Below, piece after piece: positions 47,559 to 56,126 of a stretch of 64,000 nucleotides of DNA. Position 1 is the first letter of the stretch, and each line of letters opens with the position of its first letter. The stretch is from the NCBI GenBank assembly GCA_963800475.1, contig CAWDAZ010000006.1, positions 62,001-126,000 on the forward strand, written 5' to 3'. The translations under genes were made by a program, and so were the position numbers. The notes under the pieces were generated by a model that saw only the letters and a program-made list of their open reading frames with translations, was not told where the DNA came from and did not search any database. The DNA is from Palsa-465 sp963800475 (GTDB taxonomy: Bacteria > Actinomycetota > Thermoleophilia > Solirubrobacterales > Solirubrobacteraceae).

Positions 47559-48644
47559 ATGCTCCGGGCGCAGCTCCGATCCCTGACAACCATCGCGGTG
47601 ACCGCGGTCGCGACGCTCGCCCCTGCGCAGGCGCTCGCCGGGGGCGCGCGGTCCTCCGCGACAACCTCCCCGCCGGTCACGGTGCCCGCCGGGCCGACCG
47701 GGCCGACCGGGCCGACCGGGCCGACCGGGCCGAAGCCGCCGAGCAAGCCCAAGCCCAAGCCGGCCGCCCGCGCGCACGGGAAGCTCTACCTGTTCGACTC
47801 GTTCTTCGTCGGCCACAGCCCGGTGACGGTGCCCAAGCGGCTGATCCATGCGAACGGCGTCGTGTTCCCGTACGTGAAGGGCCAATGGGTGCGGGTCCGG
47901 ATCCTGCTCGGCCACCGCGTGATCAAGTCGAGCAACTGGCGGCTGCGGCGCTCGCGCAACGGGCGCTACGGGTGGTTCAGGGTGCCGTTCTCGAGCCCCG
48001 GAGTCGGCGGGCTGACGATCGAGGTCACCCACAAGACCAACGGGAAGCTGCGCGGGTTCGAGATCCGCCGGTCGGTGACCGCGCTGGACGAGAACGTCTC
48101 GTTCGGCTCGACCGGGCGGTTCGTGGAGCTGATCCAGCAGCGGCTCGCGGCGCTGCACTTCTACATCCCCCAGACCGGGGTGTACGACAGCGGCACCGGC
48201 TGGGCCGTCGACGCCTACCACCGGTTGCTGCGTCGCGGCACCTCGCAGACGCTCGACGGGGTGACGACCAGCTACCTGCTGAACGGCTGGGGCGCGTTCA
48301 ACCTCCGCTTTCCCAACCATGGCCGCCACGCCGAGGGCAACCTCGGGCTGCAGCTGCTCGCGCTCGCGGACGGCTCACACGTACAGGCGATCCTTCCGAT
48401 CAGCTCCGGCAAGCCGTCGACGCCGACGATCCTCGGCGACTTCCAGGTCTACTCGCGGGTACCCGGCTACCTGCCCGACGGGATGTACTACTCGGACTTC
48501 TTCTACAGCGGGTACGCGATCCACGGCTACGACCCGGCGCCCGACTACCCGGCCAGCCACGGGTGCATGCGGCTCCCGATCCAGGACGCGATCTGGGTCT
48601 ACAACTGGCTGAGCTACGGCGACTGGGTCGACACGTACTACTAG
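47559..48644 (+). CDS. Secreted L,D-transpeptidase (YkuD) with peptidoglycan-binding-like domain
   Basis: A 361-residue exported protein. Signal peptide about residues 1-26 (ending AQALA). A collagen-like Gly-Pro-Thr repeat linker of four to five units comes from a 9-bp DNA repeat at about 47691-47735, followed by a Lys/Pro stretch. Next is a beta domain, then a PG_binding_1-like segment (STGRFVELIQQRLAALHFYIPQTGVYDSGTGWAV). The YkuD domain has HGYDPAPDYPASHGCMRLP with catalytic His and Cys. It forms 3-3 cross-links or anchors proteins to peptidoglycan. TTG 47556 is an unlikely alternative start. Confidence 0.92.
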   Translation: MLRAQLRSLTTIAVTAVATLAPAQALAGGARSSATTSPPVTVPAGPTGPTGPTGPTGPKPPSKPKPKPAARAHGKLYLFDSFFVGHSPVTVPKRLIHANGVVFPYVKGQWVRVRILLGHRVIKSSNWRLRRSRNGRYGWFRVPFSSPGVGGLTIEVTHKTNGKLRGFEIRRSVTALDENVSFGSTGRFVELIQQRLAALHFYIPQTGVYDSGTGWAVDAYHRLLRRGTSQTLDGVTTSYLLNGWGAFNLRFPNHGRHAEGNLGLQLLALADGSHVQAILPISSGKPSTPTILGDFQVYSRVPGYLPDGMYYSDFFYSGYAIHGYDPAPDYPASHGCMRLPIQDAIWVYNWLSYGDWVDTYY

Positions 48645-48988
48645 ACCCGGCCCTGCGAGTAGCGGGCCACGAAGCCGAGACCGAGGCCGTACAGCAGCAG
48701 CGCGCACACGGTTGCGAATCCGCGCTGCGCCCACTGGTTGTCCGAGCTGATCACGCTCTGGAACGGCGCTTCGAGCACGTTCGCGGCGTCGTCGACGTAG
48801 CGCTGCAGCAGAGGGGCGTGGGCGTCGCCGACGGTCGCCGCCGCCGTCCGCGTCGGGATGCCGCCGTTGAGCTCCGCGACCTGATGCTGCGAGGCCCCGC
48901 CGGCCTGATCGACCGCGAACAGCGCGAACGCGACGATCACCAACCCGCAACAAATCAGCCTGGTCAGTCCAAGCGCCCCACGGATCAC
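48641..48988 (-). CDS. Small membrane protein of unknown function
   Basis: A 115-residue protein with two membrane helices (about residues 9-28 and 88-107) and a helical segment of some 55 residues between them, predicted outside. No motif recognised. GTG 48988 is the start. Its 3' end overlaps the L,D-transpeptidase stop by four bases, convergent. A wall-associated role is a guess from position. Confidence 0.6.
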   Translation of the reverse strand: MIRGALGLTRLICCGLVIVAFALFAVDQAGGASQHQVAELNGGIPTRTAAATVGDAHAPLLQRYVDDAANVLEAPFQSVISSDNQWAQRGFATVCALLLYGLGLGFVARYSQGRV

Positions 48989-49015
48989 ATCGTAGGAATC
49001 GGCAATGGACGCTTG

Positions 49016-49021
49016 TAGGAT
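49016..49021 (+). promoter_or_regulatory. Candidate -10 box of pyrE
   Basis: TAGGAT eight bases before TTG 49030 and 11 before GTG 49033; no ribosome site is visible. Confidence 0.35.
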
Positions 49022-49029
49022 GAGCCCGG

Positions 49030-49614
49030 TTGGTGATTGTGGACGCGCGAACTAGGGTCCAGACGCCACGCGAGCGGCTGCTCGCCGCGCTCCGCGAGCA
49101 CGCGCTCGTGATCGGCGAGGTTGTGCTCACCAGCGGCCGCACCTCGCAGTACCTGATCGACGCAAAGCGCGCGATTCTTCTCCGCGAGGGGTTCCTGGCG
49201 CTGTCCGAGCTGGTCGCCGAGCAGGCTGCTGCGTGGGACGCGACCGCGGTCGGCGGGATGACGATGGGCGCCGACCCGATCGCGTGCGCCGCGCTCGCCG
49301 CCGGCGCCGACGTGAAGGCGTTCTTCGTGCGCAAGGAGACCAAGCAGCACGGGCTCACGCGGCGGCTCGAGGGGCCGGTGCTCGGCTCCGCCGAGCGGTG
49401 CATGATCGTCGAGGACGTGGTGACCACCGGCGGCTCGACGATCCGGGCGATCGAGGCCGTCCGCGAGGAGGGACACGCGATCTGTGGCGTGCTCGCGATC
49501 TGTGACCGCCTGGCCGGCGGCGCCGCCGCGATCGAGGAGGCGGCCGGGGCGCCGTACGTGGCGCTGACGACGATCGACGAGGTGTATCCGGAACGGCCCG
49601 ACCGGACCAGCTAG
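49030..49614 (+). CDS. pyrE: Orotate phosphoribosyltransferase
   Basis: A 194-residue type I phosphoribosyltransferase making OMP from orotate and PRPP. LTSGRTSQYLIDAKRAIL, GGMTMGADPIACA, FFVRKETKQHG (catalytic Lys and loop) and the PRPP motif MIVEDVVTTGGSTI are characteristic. The exact start is open: TTG 49030, GTG 49033 or GTG 49039, all short of a ribosome site. No other pyr gene is nearby. Confidence 0.94.
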   Translation: MVIVDARTRVQTPRERLLAALREHALVIGEVVLTSGRTSQYLIDAKRAILLREGFLALSELVAEQAAAWDATAVGGMTMGADPIACAALAAGADVKAFFVRKETKQHGLTRRLEGPVLGSAERCMIVEDVVTTGGSTIRAIEAVREEGHAICGVLAICDRLAGGAAAIEEAAGAPYVALTTIDEVYPERPDRTS

Positions 49615-49704
49615 CCGCGCGGGATGCGCGGCTGTGCTAGCTGCCGCGAGGCCCGAACCCGGACGCGGTTACTCGGGCGCTGAGGGCGGCCCAGGGCCGA
49701 ACGA

Positions 49705-49741
49705 TGGCGATTTGGTTCAGCTATGCAGTACCAAATCGCCA
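49705..49741. terminator. Perfect 12-bp inverted repeat after pyrE
   Basis: TGGCGATTTGGT (49705-49716) and ACCAAATCGCCA (49730-49741) flank a 13-base loop. It lies between the convergent ends of pyrE and the GT-C-like gene and is the only AT-richer element there, so a bidirectional terminator is likely. A small mobile repeat is the alternative. Confidence 0.6.
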
Positions 49742-49752
49742 AAGTTCGCGGC

Positions 49753-49836
49753 GGCAACGGCCTGACGCCGCGCCTACCGCGGCAGCGGCCTGACGCCGCG
49801 CCTACCGTGGCAACGGCCTGACGCCGCGCCTACCGC
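49753..49836 (-). repeat. 28-bp tandem repeat, three units, overlapping the end of the GT-C-like gene
   Basis: Units at 49753-49780, 49781-49808 and 49809-49836, each beginning GGCA(A/G)CGGCC on the plus strand, with one or two differences, plus a partial fourth running into the coding region. The gene's TAG stop (49830-49832 on the minus strand) is part of the unit and recurs in the others. Confidence 0.85.
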
Positions 49837-51308
49837 GGCAGCGACCGGCAGCTCGGCCGCAGCTGGTGCAGCGCCTGCACCTTCCAGCCGCCCGTCGAGA
49901 GCGGCGTGTACAGCACGATCGGGTTGCCGTGATGGATCGCCTGCGAGTACTTGAAGCCGATCTTGACGACGTTGATCTTGAGCGTCCACGCGAGGATCGT
50001 CTGATACTCGAGCCGTGTCAGCGGCTCCCCGCAGGCGTTCAGCCGTGCCGGCCCCCCGAGCCTGTCGACGACGCCCGAGAGGCGGTTGATCTCCTTGGTG
50101 CGGAGCCGTTGCGTCTTGAGGTCGCGGCGCTCATTCCGGACGCGGGACACGGCCGACGGGACGAGCGTCCCGACCAGCACGAGCGCGAACACGATTCCCG
50201 CGACCGCGCCCGCCGCCGACGGGCTGCCGGACGGGAGCCGCTTCGCGAGCCACGGCGGCAGGTCCGCCAGGATCCGCCCGACGAGCACCGAGGCGATCAC
50301 GACCATCACCGCCGCCGCCGGGAACATGTAGCGCCCGAGCCCAGGCCAGCCGTGAAGGGAAAACGCGATCTCGATCACGACCCAGGCGGCGGCGCCGGCG
50401 CCTAGCACGAGCGTGACCAGGTCGCGCTTCAGCGCGGCGACGATCAGCGACAGGAGCGCGGCGATCTCGAGCGGCGTCTCGTGGAGATCGAGGAACCGGT
50501 CGATCGTCCCGAAAACGCGGTCGGACTTCAGCCGCCGCCCGGAGCCGAACGCGTTCGATCCGGCGACGAACGGGCTCCGCGAGGTGATCGCCGGGATCCC
50601 GAACCACAGCAGCAGGATCAGCGCGATCCCGACCCCGATGATCCACCGCATCTCTGGGATCGCCCGCCACGCCCAGATCGAGTAGATCGCCAGGAACGGC
50701 CACACCTCGGGGCGGCCGAGGGCGGCGAGTGCGCCGAGCGCGAACGCCCAGCGGCGACGGCCCGACAGATGGCAGTCGATCGCGCCGAGGCACAGCGCGA
50801 CGATCATCGTGTCGGACTGCGCGCTCAGCATGTAGTGCCACCAGTCGCGGATCCCGAGCAGCGCGGCGCCGGCGAAGATGCCCGCCGCGATCGCCGCGTA
50901 CCGCCGCGCGCGGTCGGGCCCTGAGACCGGCCAGATCGTGATCCGGTAGGTGATCCGACCGGCGGCGATCGCGCCGCCGAGCGACACCGCCACGCAGGTG
51001 ATCATCCACAGCCACAGCTCGTAGCGGCCGAACAGCGCGAACGGCACCGTGAACAGGAACGGCAGCGGCTTCCAGGAGGGCGCCGCGTTGGTGTTGAGTG
51101 CGCCCTGCAGCGTCTGATGGCCCCACACCAGCCAGCCGTACGGATCAAACCCGGGCCGGGTGCGGGCCCACAGCACGATGCCGGTCGAGACGAGCAGCAC
51201 GCCCAGCGCGCACAGCAGCGTGGTGCGGACGGCTGCCGAGACCCGTGGCGTCTGGTCTGCCTGGGGCGCCCCCGCGGGCGCCGGTGAGGAGGAGGAGGTG
51301 ACCGTCAA
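49830..51308 (-). CDS. Polytopic membrane protein, GT-C glycosyltransferase-like (copy 2)
   Basis: A 492-residue membrane protein with about ten helices. The first outer loop has RTRPGFDPYGWLVWGHQTLQG and SWKPLPFLFTVPFALFGRYELWLW. Acidic residues just after the first helix are a GT-C hallmark, and LGRPEVWPFLAIYSIWAW is repeated in its neighbour. The C-terminal 90 residues are soluble and extracytoplasmic with a conserved Cys in LNACGEPLT. It is a paralogue of the gene upstream and overlaps it by ATGA. A lipid-linked sugar transferase is likely by topology; donor and acceptor are unknown. Confidence 0.68.
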   Translation of the reverse strand: MTVTSSSSPAPAGAPQADQTPRVSAAVRTTLLCALGVLLVSTGIVLWARTRPGFDPYGWLVWGHQTLQGALNTNAAPSWKPLPFLFTVPFALFGRYELWLWMITCVAVSLGGAIAAGRITYRITIWPVSGPDRARRYAAIAAGIFAGAALLGIRDWWHYMLSAQSDTMIVALCLGAIDCHLSGRRRWAFALGALAALGRPEVWPFLAIYSIWAWRAIPEMRWIIGVGIALILLLWFGIPAITSRSPFVAGSNAFGSGRRLKSDRVFGTIDRFLDLHETPLEIAALLSLIVAALKRDLVTLVLGAGAAAWVVIEIAFSLHGWPGLGRYMFPAAAVMVVIASVLVGRILADLPPWLAKRLPSGSPSAAGAVAGIVFALVLVGTLVPSAVSRVRNERRDLKTQRLRTKEINRLSGVVDRLGGPARLNACGEPLTRLEYQTILAWTLKINVVKIGFKYSQAIHHGNPIVLYTPLSTGGWKVQALHQLRPSCRSLPR

Positions 51309-52870
51309 TGCCTGATCAGCACGCCGCCCGGGTGTCTCCCGGTGATCACGTATGCGGCGTGGAGGCTATGGCAGCGCGCGATCTGGAAGGAGCGGGTGTG
51401 CCACGGAAGCACCGACCAGCCGCCGTGTGAAACGGGCCGGAACAGCACCTTCGGAAGGCTGGGGTTGCGCAGCTCGGCCTTCTCGACCCCCTGCTGGAGA
51501 CCGCCGACCGAGCCGACGTTGCGGTGGTAGATCCACGCCAACGCGCTCACGTACGTGACGTCGGTGACCGGCTGCCCGCAGTTGGCGATATGGCGAGCGC
51601 CGCCGAGGACGCCGGTGGTGGTCTGCAGCAACGCGATCTGATGGGTCCGGGCGCGCTCGTGGCGGAGGTCCTTGTGCTCGTCCCGGATGCGCGCGACGGC
51701 GCCCGGCACGAGCGCCCCCACGAGCACCGCCACCACCGGGATCCCGGCCCAGCGCGGGGCCCCGCGTATGAGCTTCGGCAGCCCGGTGAGCACGAGCGCC
51801 ACGCCGACTCCCGCGAGCACCGCGCCGATCCCGGCGGGCTCGAACATGTAGCGCCCGAGCGCCGGCCAGCCGTGGTAGGCGAACGCGATCTCGACGATCA
51901 CCCAGCCGATGCCGACCGCGGTCAGCGTCAGGATCACGCGATCGCGCCGGACCGCGGCGACCACGATCGCGACCAGCGCCGCGATCCAGACGGGGATGTA
52001 CTCGAGGTCCCGGAACCGGCCGAGCGTTCCGAAGAACTGGTTGTGGCGCAGCGCGCGCGGCGACTTCTGCGCCAGGTCCCCCGCCAGCAGCGGCCGGCCA
52101 TTGGTGATCGTCGGGATCCCGAACCAGCCGAACGCGACCACGAGCGCGCCGCCGACCAGCCACCATCTCAGGGATGGGAGCTTGACCCACGCCCACAGCC
52201 CCCACAGCCCCAGGAACGGGCCGGCCTCGGGGCGACCGAGTGTGGCGAGCACCCCGAACACGACCGTCCATCGGTACTTGCCGAGCAGGTGCATGTCGAT
52301 CGCGGCGAGCGTGAACGTCACCAGCATCGGGTCGGACTGGAAGCTGAGGATGTAGTGCAGGTAGTCCTGGAGCCCGAGCACGGCGGCGCCCGTGAAGATC
52401 GCCGCCGCCCACGGCGCGTAGCGAACGACGGGGGGGTCGTCGGCCCTCGTCGTCCCGCCGCCGCTGAGCCGATACGCGATCCGGCCGCCGAACACGGCGC
52501 CCGACAGCGCAACCGCGCACGAGACGAACATCCACAGCCACATCTCGTAGTGGCCGAAGATCGCGAACGGCACCGTGAACAGAAAGGTCAGCGGCTTCCA
52601 CGAGGGCGCGCCGCCGAGGTCGAGGGTGCCGTGCACCGTCTGGTAGCCCCACACGAGCCAGCCGTATGCGTCGTAGCTCGGGCGGGTGCGGGCCCACACC
52701 ACCAGCACCACTGATGCGACCAGGATCACCGCGGCCGTCGTCCACCACGGGTGGCCCGACGCGAACATGCGCAGCGTCCAGGGCTTCTGCTCTGGTAAGG
52801 ACTGCCGAGTGTGGGCCTCCGCGGCGGGCTCGGGCGGGATCGGAGGCGCTTCTAGCGTGCTCTCGGACAC
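51305..52870 (-). CDS. Polytopic membrane protein, GT-C glycosyltransferase-like (copy 1)
   Basis: A 521-residue paralogue of the next gene, matching it along most of the length: RTRPSYDAYGWLVWGYQTVHG, SWKPLTFLFTVPFAIFGHYEMWLWM, LGRPEAGPFLGLWGLWAW, ALGRYMFEPAGIGAV, and a C-terminal soluble domain with IANCGQPVTDVTYVSALAW. It has a longer cytosolic N-terminus. Tandem duplication followed by divergence explains the pair. The tRNA gene lies 26 bases upstream. Confidence 0.68.
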   Translation of the reverse strand: MSESTLEAPPIPPEPAAEAHTRQSLPEQKPWTLRMFASGHPWWTTAAVILVASVVLVVWARTRPSYDAYGWLVWGYQTVHGTLDLGGAPSWKPLTFLFTVPFAIFGHYEMWLWMFVSCAVALSGAVFGGRIAYRLSGGGTTRADDPPVVRYAPWAAAIFTGAAVLGLQDYLHYILSFQSDPMLVTFTLAAIDMHLLGKYRWTVVFGVLATLGRPEAGPFLGLWGLWAWVKLPSLRWWLVGGALVVAFGWFGIPTITNGRPLLAGDLAQKSPRALRHNQFFGTLGRFRDLEYIPVWIAALVAIVVAAVRRDRVILTLTAVGIGWVIVEIAFAYHGWPALGRYMFEPAGIGAVLAGVGVALVLTGLPKLIRGAPRWAGIPVVAVLVGALVPGAVARIRDEHKDLRHERARTHQIALLQTTTGVLGGARHIANCGQPVTDVTYVSALAWIYHRNVGSVGGLQQGVEKAELRNPSLPKVLFRPVSHGGWSVLPWHTRSFQIARCHSLHAAYVITGRHPGGVLIRH

Positions 52871-52896
52871 TAAGGAGGGCGGGACGGTAGCACCAG

Positions 52897-52968
52897 TGCC
52901 CCCGGCAGGAATCGAACCTGCATCCCGCGCTTAGGAGGCGCGTGCTCTATCCATTGAGCTACGAGGGC
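52897..52968 (-). tRNA. tRNA-Arg (anticodon CCT)
   Basis: A 72-base cloverleaf. Acceptor GCCCTCG pairs with CGGGGGC (one G-U), with discriminator A. The D arm is AGCTCAATGGATAGAGC. The anticodon stem CGCGC/GCGCG has loop CTCCTAA, giving CCT, which reads AGG. The T arm is GCAGGTTCGATTCCTGC. CCA is not encoded (CCAC-like plus-strand context only). It reads AGG, a rare codon in such GC-rich genomes. Confidence 0.95.
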
Positions 52969-53151
52969 GCGCGACGGAGGGTAACCGCGGGTCGGCCGGC
53001 TCCGCTGCTCTCGGCGGGGGCCTGGCGACCTCAACAGGTCTGATGATGCGCTGATTGGCGCCCTGTTGACGCTGAGTGACAGCCCGGCAGCGGCGTGGTA
53101 TTCCGGTCCCCGCAGAGGAGGATCCAGGCTGCCAGGGAATCCACACACGTC

Positions 53152-54135
53152 ATGAGCATCGGTGGCTCCGAGCTGCTGGTCGAGTCAGAGTCGACCGTTG
53201 AGTCGATCGAGGTCGTCCCCGGCGAGGTAACCGCGCGCTCGCCGACGGAGCTGTTCTGGCGGCGGTTCCGCGCCGACCGCGTCGCGATGGCATCCGCGAT
53301 CTTCATCCTCGTGCTGATCGTGGTCGCGATCGCAGCGCCCCTGGTGGTCCACATCCTCGGCCTGCCCGGTCCCAACACCCAGGATCCGAACGCGCTCGAC
53401 GCGTTCGGAAGCCCCACCGGGCCTAGCTCGGCGCACCCGTTCGGCGTCGACACGCTCGGCCGCGACGTCGCCTCGAGGGTCATCTATGGCGCACGCGTGT
53501 CGCTGCTGGTCGGGATCGTCGGCACCGCGATCGCGACGTTGGTCGGCACCGCCGTCGGGCTATTGGCCGGCTTCTACCGCGGCTGGACCGACACCGTGAT
53601 GATGCGCGGGGTCGACGTGTTCCTGTCCTTCCCGGTGCTCGTCCTGGGGCTCGGAATCGGCGCGGCGTGTGGGGTTCGCGGATGCCTCTCCGGTCTGATC
53701 CAGCCCGGGGTCGGCACCGTGATCTTCATCATCGCGCTGCTGAGCTTCACCTACATCGCGCGGATCGTTCGCGGCCAGGTGCTGTCGCTTCGCGAGAAGG
53801 AGTTCGTCGAGGCGTCCCGGGCACTCGGCGCGTCCAACCGCCGGATCGTGTTCAGGGAGATCCTTCCCAACCTGGTCGCGCCGCTGATCGTCTACTCGAG
53901 CCTGCTGATACCGACCAACATCCTGCTCGAGGCGGCCCTCTCGTTCCTGGGCGTCGGCATCCAGCCCCCCACCGCCAGCTGGGGGCAGATGATCGCCGAC
54001 GCCACCCCGATCTTCAACACGGCGTGGTGGTACATGGTCTTCCCTGGAGTCGCGCTGCTGCTGACAGTCCTGGCGTTCAACCTCGTCGGAGACGGGTTGC
54101 TCGACGCTCTGAATCCGAAAGGACCGCGATCGTGA
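53152..54135 (+). CDS. dppC: Dipeptide/oligopeptide ABC transporter permease (DppC/OppC)
   Basis: A 327-residue permease with six membrane helices. The N-terminal OppC_N segment is SPTELFWRRFRADRVAMASA. HPFGVDTLGRDVASRVIYGARVSLLVG and the EAA loop EFVEASRALGASNRRIVFREILPNL are typical, and the C-terminal ASWGQMIAD completes it. It is the first gene of a five-gene operon, where DppC is usually third. ATG 53152 is preferred to the longer frame starting at 53095. Confidence 0.92.
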   Translation: MSIGGSELLVESESTVESIEVVPGEVTARSPTELFWRRFRADRVAMASAIFILVLIVVAIAAPLVVHILGLPGPNTQDPNALDAFGSPTGPSSAHPFGVDTLGRDVASRVIYGARVSLLVGIVGTAIATLVGTAVGLLAGFYRGWTDTVMMRGVDVFLSFPVLVLGLGIGAACGVRGCLSGLIQPGVGTVIFIIALLSFTYIARIVRGQVLSLREKEFVEASRALGASNRRIVFREILPNLVAPLIVYSSLLIPTNILLEAALSFLGVGIQPPTASWGQMIADATPIFNTAWWYMVFPGVALLLTVLAFNLVGDGLLDALNPKGPRS

Positions 54136-54196
54136 GCGTCAAATTGATCTTCAGCCCGGGCGGCGCCGCCGCCCCACAAACCCCCGGATCTACCCG

Positions 54197-54203
54197 AAGG
54201 AGG
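54197..54203 (+). promoter_or_regulatory. Strong ribosome binding site of the solute-binding protein gene
   Basis: AAGGAGG eight bases before ATG 54212 is the best Shine-Dalgarno in the window, in contrast to the many starts with none. It fits the high level at which solute-binding lipoproteins are made. Confidence 0.75.
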
Positions 54204-54211
54204 AAAAGCGT

Positions 54212-56053
54212 ATGAGGAGCACCGCACGCGCGGTCGCCGCACTTGCGGCTGCCGGGCTGCTGGCGGCGGTGGTGGCGGCGTGCGGTTCGAGCTCGACGAG
54301 CTCGAACCCGAGCACCACGCCCAGCATCCCGCTGAAGGCAGGGGAGAACCCCGTCGGACAAACGCTGTATGGCAAAAAGATGGGCGGCGCCTTGACCGTC
54401 TATTCGAGTGAGGACTTCGAGCACCTCGATCCGGGCGAGGCATATTTCGTCCAGGACTACGCGGTCATGTACTCGACGGGCCGGCCGCTGTTCACCTACC
54501 CGCCGAATTCGACCGACACGCTCGTACCGGATCTCGCGACCGCGATGCCGACCACCGCCAACGGTGGGATCACCGACGGCGGGAAGACGCTCACGGTCCA
54601 CATCCAGCCGAGCGTCAAGTTCTCGCCACCGGTCAACCGTGTCGTGACCTCGAAGGACGTCGCGTACGCGATCGAGCGGGGGGCGAACCCCAACGTCGCC
54701 AACCCGTATTTCATCTCGTACTTTGGCGCGAGCTCCCCGACGCCGCTTGAGGGCGCAACCTCGTCGAAGTATGCGGGTGGCCCAATCGCGGGGATCCAGA
54801 CGCCCAACAACACGACGATCGTGTTCCACATGACAAAGCCTGGCGCAGGGTTCCTGATCCAGTCGCTGAGCCTTCCGCTCTCGATGCCGGTCCCGCAGGA
54901 GTTCGCGGGTCCGCTCGACAAGCACGCCCCCACGACGTACGGGACCCAGTACCTGGTCTCGAGCGGGCCGTACATGCTGAAGTCGGACTCGACGGGCAAG
55001 TTCGCGGGAATCGGCTATCAGACGGGCAAGTCACTGACGCTGGTCCGCAACCCGAATTGGAGCGCCAGCACGTACACGCAGCTGTTCCACCCGCCGGCGT
55101 ACCTTGACCAGATCAACGTCAACATCGGTGGCGACGCGACCGTGATCGGCCAGCAGGTGCTGAAGGGGTCGCACGCGATCCAGCTCGACACCCCGGCCCA
55201 GTCGATCGTCAAGCTCGCTTACCAGCAGTATCCGTCGCAGATCACGTTTACCGCGGGCGCCGGCGACCACTACGTGGCCGTCGACAACCAGCACGGGCCG
55301 TTCTCGAACGTCAACGCGCGCCGGGCATTCTGGGCGGCGCTCGATCGAAACGCGATCGTCAAGGCTCGCGGGGGCCTGCTCGCGGCTTCGCCGATGACCC
55401 ACTTCATCTACCCGGGGGTCAGCGGCTTCACGCAGGCGGGTGGCTACGCCGGACCGCAGGTCGACTACAACCGCAACCCGAACGGGGACATCGCGGTGGC
55501 CACGAAGTACATGAAGGCTGCCGGCTACTCGAGCGGCAAGTACACGGGCAACGCGACGATCCAGATCGTCGGCGCCAACAACGGCAACGACCCGGCGATC
55601 ATTCAGATCGTCAACAACGCGCTGACCAGCCTCGGGTTCCACACGCACGTGTCGGAGGTCGACCAGTCGGTCATGTACGCGAAGTACTGCGGCGTGCCCA
55701 AGCAGCAGATCGACGCGTGTCCGACGGTCGGCTGGCTCCGCGACTTCGCGGATCCGCTGACGGTGCTGTACGTGCCGTTCTACGGGCCGTCGATCGTCCC
55801 GACCAACAACTCCAACTGGGGCCAGGTCAACGATCCGCAGATCAACGCGGCGATGGAGAAGGCATCCCTCGTCGTGGACCCGACCGCGCGAGCGGCGGCA
55901 TGGGCCAACGTCGACCGGATGCTGGTCGACCAGGCCTCAGCGGTTGCCGAGGAGTTCGACAACCAGCCGAACATCGAATCCAACGACGTGGCCGGCGTCG
56001 ACCAGCTGTGGGACATCGGCCAGTGGGACTTCATGTTCACCTCGCTGAAGTAG
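54212..56053 (+). CDS. Extracellular solute-binding lipoprotein, family 5 (DppA/OppA-like)
   Basis: A 613-residue lipoprotein. The signal peptide ends in the lipobox VVAACGS, with Cys 24 as the lipidated residue, followed by a Ser/Thr linker. The SBP_bac_5 domain has TVYSSEDFEHLDPGEAYF, LVPDLATAMPT, VKFSPPVNRVVTSKDVAYAIERG and YNRNPNGDIAVATKYMKAAGY. It binds peptides or a similar ligand outside the cell. A perfect hairpin lies between it and the next permease. Confidence 0.92.
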   Translation: MRSTARAVAALAAAGLLAAVVAACGSSSTSSNPSTTPSIPLKAGENPVGQTLYGKKMGGALTVYSSEDFEHLDPGEAYFVQDYAVMYSTGRPLFTYPPNSTDTLVPDLATAMPTTANGGITDGGKTLTVHIQPSVKFSPPVNRVVTSKDVAYAIERGANPNVANPYFISYFGASSPTPLEGATSSKYAGGPIAGIQTPNNTTIVFHMTKPGAGFLIQSLSLPLSMPVPQEFAGPLDKHAPTTYGTQYLVSSGPYMLKSDSTGKFAGIGYQTGKSLTLVRNPNWSASTYTQLFHPPAYLDQINVNIGGDATVIGQQVLKGSHAIQLDTPAQSIVKLAYQQYPSQITFTAGAGDHYVAVDNQHGPFSNVNARRAFWAALDRNAIVKARGGLLAASPMTHFIYPGVSGFTQAGGYAGPQVDYNRNPNGDIAVATKYMKAAGYSSGKYTGNATIQIVGANNGNDPAIIQIVNNALTSLGFHTHVSEVDQSVMYAKYCGVPKQQIDACPTVGWLRDFADPLTVLYVPFYGPSIVPTNNSNWGQVNDPQINAAMEKASLVVDPTARAAAWANVDRMLVDQASAVAEEFDNQPNIESNDVAGVDQLWDIGQWDFMFTSLK

Positions 56054-56072
56054 TGGTTCCAGACGCATCCGT

Positions 56073-56096
56073 GGGCCCCGCAACGCAGCGGGGCCC
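56073..56096 (+). terminator. Intercistronic hairpin after the binding-protein gene
   Basis: GGGCCCCG and CGGGGCCC form a perfect 8-bp stem around an 8-base loop, 20 bases after the stop codon and inside the operon. Such hairpins commonly protect the binding-protein message or partly terminate, so the binding protein exceeds the membrane parts. Confidence 0.65.
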
Positions 56097-56126
56097 GCGG
56101 CATCGCCGCGAGCGATCGATCAGCTA

